A stretch of DNA of 64,000 bases, taken from Macrostomum hystrix (Eukaryota; Platyhelminthes; Macrostomidae). A program made the translations under genes and the position numbers. Numbering within the stretch: position 1 is the first letter of the stretch; each line of letters starts with the position of its first letter. The notes below the pieces were generated by a model, which was not told the origin of the DNA, searched no databases, and worked only from the letters and a program-made list of their open reading frames with translations. This document shows positions 58,302 through 64,000 of this stretch, piece by piece. The stretch spans positions 1,488,001 through 1,552,000 of the forward strand of contig CATNEN010000033.1 of NCBI GenBank assembly GCA_950097015.1, in the 5' to 3' direction.

Positions 58302-59620
58302 TCAGTAGCAGACAATGTCCTTGTCCGGCTTGGACCGCTTGTTGGCCGCATCAAACTTTCTCTGCATATCCATGAGTCGCTGGCCGGTGGCCGTGTTCAC
58401 TCGGTGCCCGTAGTTGCCAGCGTCCGTGTTCGGGAAGCTGGTTGAGAACACTGTGGACTCCTCGGCCAGCACTTTGCGCTCCTTCTTGTTGCCCTGAGGG
58501 ATTGATTTTGATTTTTGGTGCCAATTTTTGGTGGTGAACGCTTTATTTGCAGCCGAGCACAAATTAGAAAGCCGCATTCTCACCTTCTGATCGTACTCTG
58601 TCATGAAGCCCCAGTTTTGCTCCCTGGAATCAAAGGGCGATTCTTTTATGAGTACTACTTTGAGTTCCTGACTCAGTTCGGCATATGAGGGCAGTACTAC
58701 GACTCGTACTTTGAGGTCCGAAATCCATCCCCACTGACTTGAAGGTTCGGGAAATCCATCTCCACTGACTTCTGGGTTCGGGAAATCCATCCCCACTGAC
58801 TTGAAGGTTCGGGAAATCCATCCACACTGACTTGAAGGTTCGGGAAATCCATCCCCACTGACTTGAAGGTTCGGGAAATCCATCCGCACTGACTTGAAGG
58901 TTCGGGAAATCCATCCCCACTGACTTGAAGGTTCGGGAAATCCATCCGCACTGACTTGAAGGTTCGGGAAATCCATCCCCACTGACTTGAAGGTTCGGGA
59001 AATCCATCCGCACTGACTTGAAGGTTCGGGAAATCCATCCACACTGACTTGAAGGTTCGGGAAATCCATCCGCACTGACTTGAAGGTTCGGGAAATCCAT
59101 CCGCACTGACTTGAAGGTTCGGGAAATCCATCCACACTGACTTGAAGGTTCGGGAAATCCATCCCCACTGACTTGAAGGTTCGGGAAATCCATCCCCACT
59201 GACTTGAAGGTTCGGGAAATCCATCCACACTGACTTGAAGGTTCGGGAAATCCATCCGCACTGACTTGAAGGTTCGGGAAATCCATCCACACTGACTTGA
59301 AGGTTCGGGAAATCCATCCGCACTGACTTGAAGGTTCGGGAAATCCATCCCCACTGACGACTTCTGGGTTCGGGAATCCATCTTGAAGGTTCAAGAAATC
59401 CATCCCCACTGACTTAAAGGTTCAGGAAATCCATCTGGACTATAGCATACGTGGATTAAAATGACAGATTGTCTTCGGGCAAGTCAACGAGCCAGTGGCC
59501 TTGACCAGTCGCAGGCTAAACTCACCACTGCTTGGTGTGACGGCTCTCGCTTTCCACGAACTGGCGCCAGACTTTGTCCTGCCCGACTGAGTCCATTTTA
59601 CGCAGCTCCGCGCTTGACAT
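58302..59620 (-). CDS. CIMIP5: ciliary microtubule inner protein 5 (C2orf50) homologue, three visible exons
   Basis: Exons: up to 59526 (from ATG 59618-59620 or further upstream), 58584-58623 (only 40 bases) and 58302-58493, phases 2 and 0. The product reads GQDKVWRQFVESESRHTKQW, then EQNWGFMTEYDQK|GNKKER, then VFSTSFPNT, GHRVNTATGQRLMDM. This matches C2orf50/CIMIP5 over its core (GQDxxWRxxxExE, NWxFxxDYDxxGNKKE, VPxS, RLxTxxGxxLxxM), a protein of the inner wall of axonemal doublet microtubules. The frame is open upstream of the ATG (YHDRCVPAQSAQSAA), so the N-terminus may be longer or lie in another exon. Intron 1 carries a 30-bp array. Confidence 0.8.
58730..59440. repeat. 30-bp array in CIMIP5 intron 1, about 23 copies
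   Basis: Units of ccactgacttgaaggttcgg plus gaaatccatc, with cc, ca and cg alternating at one site. Unit length keeps all minus-strand frames open, producing a false 359-residue frame that reaches into exon 2. Confidence 0.96.
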
Positions 59621-59699
59621 CGGCTTCTCGGCTGCCACAGCCGCTGACTGGGCTGACTGGGCCGGGACGCAGCGGTCATGGTACTGGCTGGGAACGAAC

Positions 59700-60770
59700 A
59701 ATTCGTGCGTTGTACAGTTGTACGATTTACAATTTTATTTTCACGTGTCTTAAAAAGTCCTAAAATTAGATTAGAGAAGATCAGCTGATGATCTTACTTG
59801 ATATGAAATAATTAATGTTCACTTTTTTTATTGTACATTTTATACCAGGTAGAAATTCTAACGAACTTGGAGAAAACACAGATAAGTTCCGTATCGTGAA
59901 AAAGATTTTCAAAACGTTTGCTTCATTAGAAAGAGAATAAATCTCTTACAATTTATCTGAAGCCTGTGCGTCTACCTGTTTTATCAAGTGAGCGGTGCTT
60001 AAATAAGGCTCCACGGCACAACCCCACGCTACAATTTATCTCCCCTTAGCAAAAAACAAGCCCAGCGATACTCCCCAAATCCCATAGCCACCGGCATTAG
60101 CACTCCAAGCTGCTGGGAGCAAATCCTTATAGGGAGCAGAATTGCCTATTGAAGAAGGCCAAGTCTTTAAACAGGGACCGCTCGTTTGGACCGGAAATTC
60201 TCCAGCACCGACCCGCCTAGCAACAAGCCAAGCTACATACGCCCAAACAGATTCGCTAATGCTGCCCAGTTACAGTTGATTAATTTCTCTCCATTTACCT
60301 TTTCCTGCCCAATAAGGGAAGGTGCTTAGCAGCAGTTTTTATGGTCGATTATTGTATTTAATCCCCGGCCAATAGTCTATGACTGTTATTTAACTGACCG
60401 GCCCAATAAATAAATCATTTCCTCGACCTGGCCATTAAACGCCCCCATGGCAAAATTCAACGTTCAACAAACGAAGAACCATTTATTTACGTGACAGAAC
60501 AACAACCACTTCGTCGTCGACTCTCGCTAAATTCAGGATCCTTCCAGAAACTCGAATCCTTCTTACTGGTGTTTTGAAAGTAGTACTGGATCATTAATTA
60601 AATTAGAAACTCCGACGGACCTACAGGCGCACTTTCCATGCCAATTGATTCAGTTGAACAACCAACTAAACTTTGTCGTTTTGGGCACAGAAAAATAGCT
60701 GTATCTTCACGGCCATAGACAACTTTCAGGAGGGTTCCAGACTGCGCCTCGGCCAATTCTGTTAGATTCT
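59700..60770. other. mixed spacer
   Basis: No gene, RNA or array recognised. A gttagattct triplet repeat lies at 60757-60790. Confidence 0.35.
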
Positions 60771-60776
60771 GTTAGA

Positions 60777-61903
60777 TTCTGTTAGATTCGGTTAGAACCA
60801 AACGGTATAACCTCCTGATTGTCACCATGTTCTGACTCAGCATCTTCGCATTATCTCCGTTTGTCTTGAACCTCGCTTTTATCTACTCTTATACTGTACT
60901 TTAGCAGGCCTGTTCCTTCAGCTATTCCTTTCCCACAGCTAGCTACTCCTGTCCCTCAGCTAGCTACTCCTGTCCCTCAGCTAGCTACTCCTGTCCCTCA
61001 GCTAGCTACTCCTGTCCCTCAGCTAGCTACTCCTGTCCCTCAGCTAGCTACTCCTGTCCCTCAGCTAGCTACTCCTGTACATCAGCTAGCTACTTCTACT
61101 CCTGTACATCAGCTAGCTACTGACTAGCTCCCCTGTCCCCTCAGCTAGCTACTCCTGTCCCTCAGCTAGCTACTCCTGTCCGCTCAGCTAGCTAGCTACT
61201 CCTGTGCCTCAGCTAGCTACTCCTGTCCCTCAGCTAGCTACTCCTGTCCCTCAGCTAGCTACTCCTGTCCCTCAGCTAGCTACTCCTGTCCCTCAGCTAG
61301 CTACTCCTGTCCCTCAGCTAGCTACTCCTGTACATCAGCTAGCTACTCCTGTCCCTCAGCTAGCTACTCCTGTCCCTCAGCTAGCTACTCCTGTCCCTCA
61401 GCTAGCTACTCCTGTACATCACTCAGATTTGGACTCACCTCTTGTTGAAGTAGCTGAAAAGCACACCGGTGGTTTCTCGCTGCATTTCTCAATAGCACTG
61501 CTCAAACTAAAGACGCACAACTGATGTTTTCGCAATTTCTCGGCCTGTCCAATCCTACCTACGTCTTGGCTTAAAAAGGAGGTGAAATTGTACGAGACTA
61601 ACGGAGCCTTTGCTTTTTGAAAAGCAAAAAAAATTCACTATTTTGAGGAGGCCAGTAATAGAGGCAGAGAGCGACCCACGAGGTGGGTGGGGCGGTTGCT
61701 GACGCGTTGCTAAGGACAACCCAAGCTTGGGACAGAAGCAACGGTGTACAAGCTGCTCTGCCCTGCTGTCTGCCCGGCTTAACTGGCAGTTGCTGCTCAC
61801 TGCTCAGTCTCCTAACAGACGCCCAGCTCAATTAAGAGGCCAGAACTCATGGACTCACCCTGAGCTGGGTGCGGGCTTGGGGCGGTTGATCTCTTCATTG
61901 AGC
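60777..61903 (-). CDS. weak candidate gene, possibly three exons
   Basis: Three minus-strand stretches look coding: one beginning [13 protein letters not shown] (ATG near 61901) with a GTGAGT donor near 61860, one near 61439-61486 reading [19 protein letters not shown] with a GTGAGT donor, and one near 60777-60890 reading [20 protein letters not shown] and [14 protein letters not shown] before a TAA. Phases can be made to agree, but the last acceptor is poor and no family was recognised. The 21-bp array would be in the second intron. Confidence 0.25.
60915..61422. repeat. 21-bp array, about 24 copies
   Basis: ctagctactcctgtccctca plus g, with occasional gtacatca variants and two irregular junctions near 61100 and 61190. 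Unit is a multiple of three. Confidence 0.95.
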
Positions 61904-61939
61904 TCAGACTTTTCTGCTCTTTTGCTGCTTTTTAGCTAG

Positions 61940-62224
61940 CCCAAGAATTAATGTGCGATAGGTACAGGGGGGACAGGGAGAGCGCCCTCACACCATACAT
62001 TCCTAAGTCTGCACCTGATAACAGGACAAGCAGACAATGGAAGATTGACTGACAGCTGTCAGATGCGGGGAAATTCACTTTGCTCTGATTATTCCATCAG
62101 CAGTTTCGCGTTCCGTATATTGCGATCTCCTTTGAAGCAGCGTGCAGCTAGTTGTCAGTCTCAAGTCTCAATCCCAAAATATCCCCAAAAAGGCTATGTA
62201 AAATCCCGTTTCCCATCGGATCTC
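61940..62224. other. spacer without recognised features
   Basis: Unique sequence within the window; open frames are short. Confidence 0.3.
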
Positions 62225-62340
62225 AGGACATGGGAACCAGACTCACGTCACCTTGAGGACTTGGAATCAGACTCACGTCACCTTGAGGACTTGGAATCAG
62301 ACTCACGTCACCTTGAGGACTTGGAATCAGACTAACATCC
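62225..62340. repeat. 30-bp array, about four copies
   Basis: acttggaatcagactcacgt plus caccttgagg, grading directly into the next array. Confidence 0.9.
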
Positions 62341-62344
62341 CCTT

Positions 62345-62765
62345 AAGGGACATAGGATCGACTCCCATCCCCTTGAGAATATGGGATCAGACACATCCCT
62401 TGAGAATATGGGATCAGACACATCCCTTGAGAATATGGGATCAGACACATCCCTCGAGGATATGGGATCAGACACATCCCTTGAGAATATGGGATCAGAC
62501 ACATCCCTTGAGAATATGGGATCAGACACATCCCTTGAGAATATGGGATCAGACACATCCCTTGAGAATATGGGATCAGACACATCCCTTGAGAATATGG
62601 GATCAGACACATCCCTTGAGAATATGGGATCAGACACATCCCTTGAGAATATGGGATCAGACACATCCCTTGAGAATACGGGATCAGACACATCCCTTGA
62701 GAATATGGGATCAGACACATCCCTCGAGGATATGGGATCAGACACATCCCTTGAGAATATGAGAC
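62345..62765. repeat. 27-bp array, about 15 copies
   Basis: gagaatatgggatcagacac plus atccctt. It shares a gga-tcaga core and ccttgag with the preceding 30-bp array, so both likely derive from one ancestral unit. Confidence 0.95.
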
Positions 62766-62769
62766 CACG

Positions 62770-63224
62770 TTGCGATCCTTTTCATGTCCAATGATTCGAA
62801 CACGCAAAGACTATCAAAGTATGCTAAGCTGCGTGAGGTCACGCTATCGACTTGAAGATGCCCAAATTCATTGGCCCTAATATCAGACATTGTGGGGCAG
62901 CCTTAGACTGCTCCGGCACAGCGGCCGCCAGGACATTAATTCAATTTCCATTTGGTGTTCCTCATTATTTGTCTTAAAAATGTGCCTCCAGTCCTGCTGC
63001 CCCACTCGATATGCGGCAGGGATCGCAGATGCTGCCTTGACGGGTCGCCAAGGTGAAATGCAATTTTGCCCAGCCAATTTCCCATTCTCAGCCACGAGGC
63101 TAGGAGGAATGGAACTCGGCTTCCTGTCCGACTGTTGGGATGGAAAGGATAGCAAAGAATCAGTACTGTATATTATTAGAATCATAAGTTGTAGTTTTTG
63201 AAAAGACTCACTCAGCGAAGGAGG
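62770..63224. other. unassigned sequence
   Basis: A minus-strand frame of 148 residues crosses this stretch and the next array, with no recognisable domain. No gene is called. Confidence 0.3.
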
Positions 63225-63320
63225 ACCTGCAGCTAGAATCGCAGAAGGAATCGCAGGAGGAATCGCAGGAGGAATCGCAGGAAGATTCCCAGCGAGAATC
63301 GTAGCAGGAGGATACGCAAC
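63225..63320. repeat. 12-bp array gaatcgcaggag
   Basis: About seven copies, partly degenerate. Its core gaatcgcagg is the reverse complement of the core of the array at 63380. Confidence 0.88.
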
Positions 63321-63379
63321 TAAAATCAAATCGCTACCAAGATCGTTGAATCTTATCCATAGATCGCTGCTCTGATAGC

Positions 63380-63612
63380 TGTGTCTCCTGCGATTCTATC
63401 TGTGCCTCCTGCGATTCTAGCTGTGTGTCCTACGATTATATTTGTGTCTCCTGCGATTCTATCTGTCTCCTGCGATTCTATCTGTGTCTCCTGCGATTCT
63501 ATTTGTGTCTCCTGCGATTCTATTTGTGTCTCCTGCGATTCTATTTGTGTCTCCTGCGATTCTTTCTGTGTCTCCTGCGATTCTATTGTGTCTCCTGCGA
63601 TTCTAGCTGTGA
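63380..63612. repeat. 21-bp array tgtgtctcctgcgattctat
   Basis: About eleven copies with small length changes. Together with the 12-bp array it forms an inverted pair separated by about 60 bases. Confidence 0.92.
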
Positions 63613-63997
63613 ATCCGTCATATGATTTTAACCGAGTTGTTCCAGATCCCACAACAAGCCCAACCTGTGACATTTTGTTGACAACCTGGCAGGCAGCAAT
63701 TGTCATTGTACGGGGGATTCGCGCTGGGGTCAGCGACATTTTACTAGTTAAGCATTTGGCGCGAGAATTCTCTGATTGCCCTATAAGAAGTGGAGCAGCC
63801 AGAGAGTGGGTGAGATGCGGGCCGAATCTGGCCAGTCCCATGGCTGGCCTGAATTTGCATGCAGTTTCTCCTATGCTGTTGCCTACTGCTGGCTGGTCTA
63901 CTGGCTGGCTGGTCGAATCTCGCTTGGCTGCAGCACTTGAATCCGGGACTGGCGCATCCACTGCACTGTCAGCGGCCTGTCTGTCATCGCCTACCAT
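63613..63997 (-). other. open frame at the window edge, unrecognised
   Basis: A minus-strand frame opens at ATG 63995-63997 (MVGDDRQAADSAVDAPVPDS) and stays open through this unique stretch before running into the array. The plus strand is also largely open. No domain recognised; it may be an exon of a gene beyond the window. Confidence 0.25.
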
Positions 63998-64000
63998 AAT

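Noticed and set aside
58302-59381. 359-residue minus-strand frame
   Set aside because: Most of it is the 30-bp array. Only its end (58302-58493) and a 40-base exon are real, as part of CIMIP5.
62253-62807. Four overlapping frames of 137-169 residues
   Set aside because: Products of the 27-bp array on both strands.

Overview
This is eukaryotic, animal nuclear DNA. Genes are split by GT-AG introns, the standard code is used (TGA, TAA and TAG all end clear genes), and the content is typically metazoan: proteasome beta-5, actin, TMEM181, a Ly6/uPAR protein, a CIMIP5-type ciliary protein, a NACHT-WD protein, a WS/DGAT acyltransferase and a tRNA-Trp. Ciliary genes, short GC-rich exons and extreme minisatellite load fit a free-living flatworm such as Macrostomum. 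That organism guess is inference only.

Layout. 0.4-1.6 kb (+): 3' part of PSMB5. 2.1-3.0 kb (-): intronless cytosolic sulfotransferase. 3.3-8.9 kb: a 16-19 bp minisatellite split by a decayed Ty3/gypsy element with 143-bp LTRs and a 5-bp target duplication. 9.2-10.5 kb (-): two-exon actin with two CArG boxes upstream. 11.3-12.1 kb: 19-bp array. 12.8-16.5 kb (+): six-exon WS/DGAT-type acyltransferase whose five introns each carry a different minisatellite. 18.0-19.3 kb (-): unrecognised four-exon single-pass membrane protein. 19.9-22.2 kb: transposon debris, including a Crypton-type tyrosine recombinase fragment. 23.9-31.3 kb (-): ten-exon TMEM181, with a 2.8-kb 22-bp array and a 63-bp array in its last intron. 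32.5-33.5 kb: foldback element containing a hAT-type MITE. 36.2 kb: tRNA-Trp. 37.6-46.0 kb (+): eleven-exon NACHT-WD protein ending in a Dpy-30-like motif. 46.8-51.4 kb: two related satellites with an I-type LINE fragment embedded. 52.1-53.7 kb (-): GPI-type Ly6/uPAR protein. 56.7-57.0 kb (-): small secreted peptide precursor. 58.3-59.6 kb (-): CIMIP5/C2orf50 homologue. 60.8-64.0 kb: more arrays and weak gene candidates.

The dominant theme is minisatellites. About thirty distinct tandem arrays, with units from about 12 to 63 bp, occupy roughly a quarter of the window. Most sit inside introns or next to exons, each intron has its own unit, and several units can be traced to local sequence (a SINE head, a stop-codon region, a 3' splice-site region, a dispersed repeat). 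The genes are not a pathway; they are unrelated neighbours in a repeat-driven landscape.

Exon borders were set by eye from homology plus GT-AG and reading phase. Three exons, one in TMEM181 and two sites in the NACHT gene, carry apparent +1 frameshifts that may be assembly indels.
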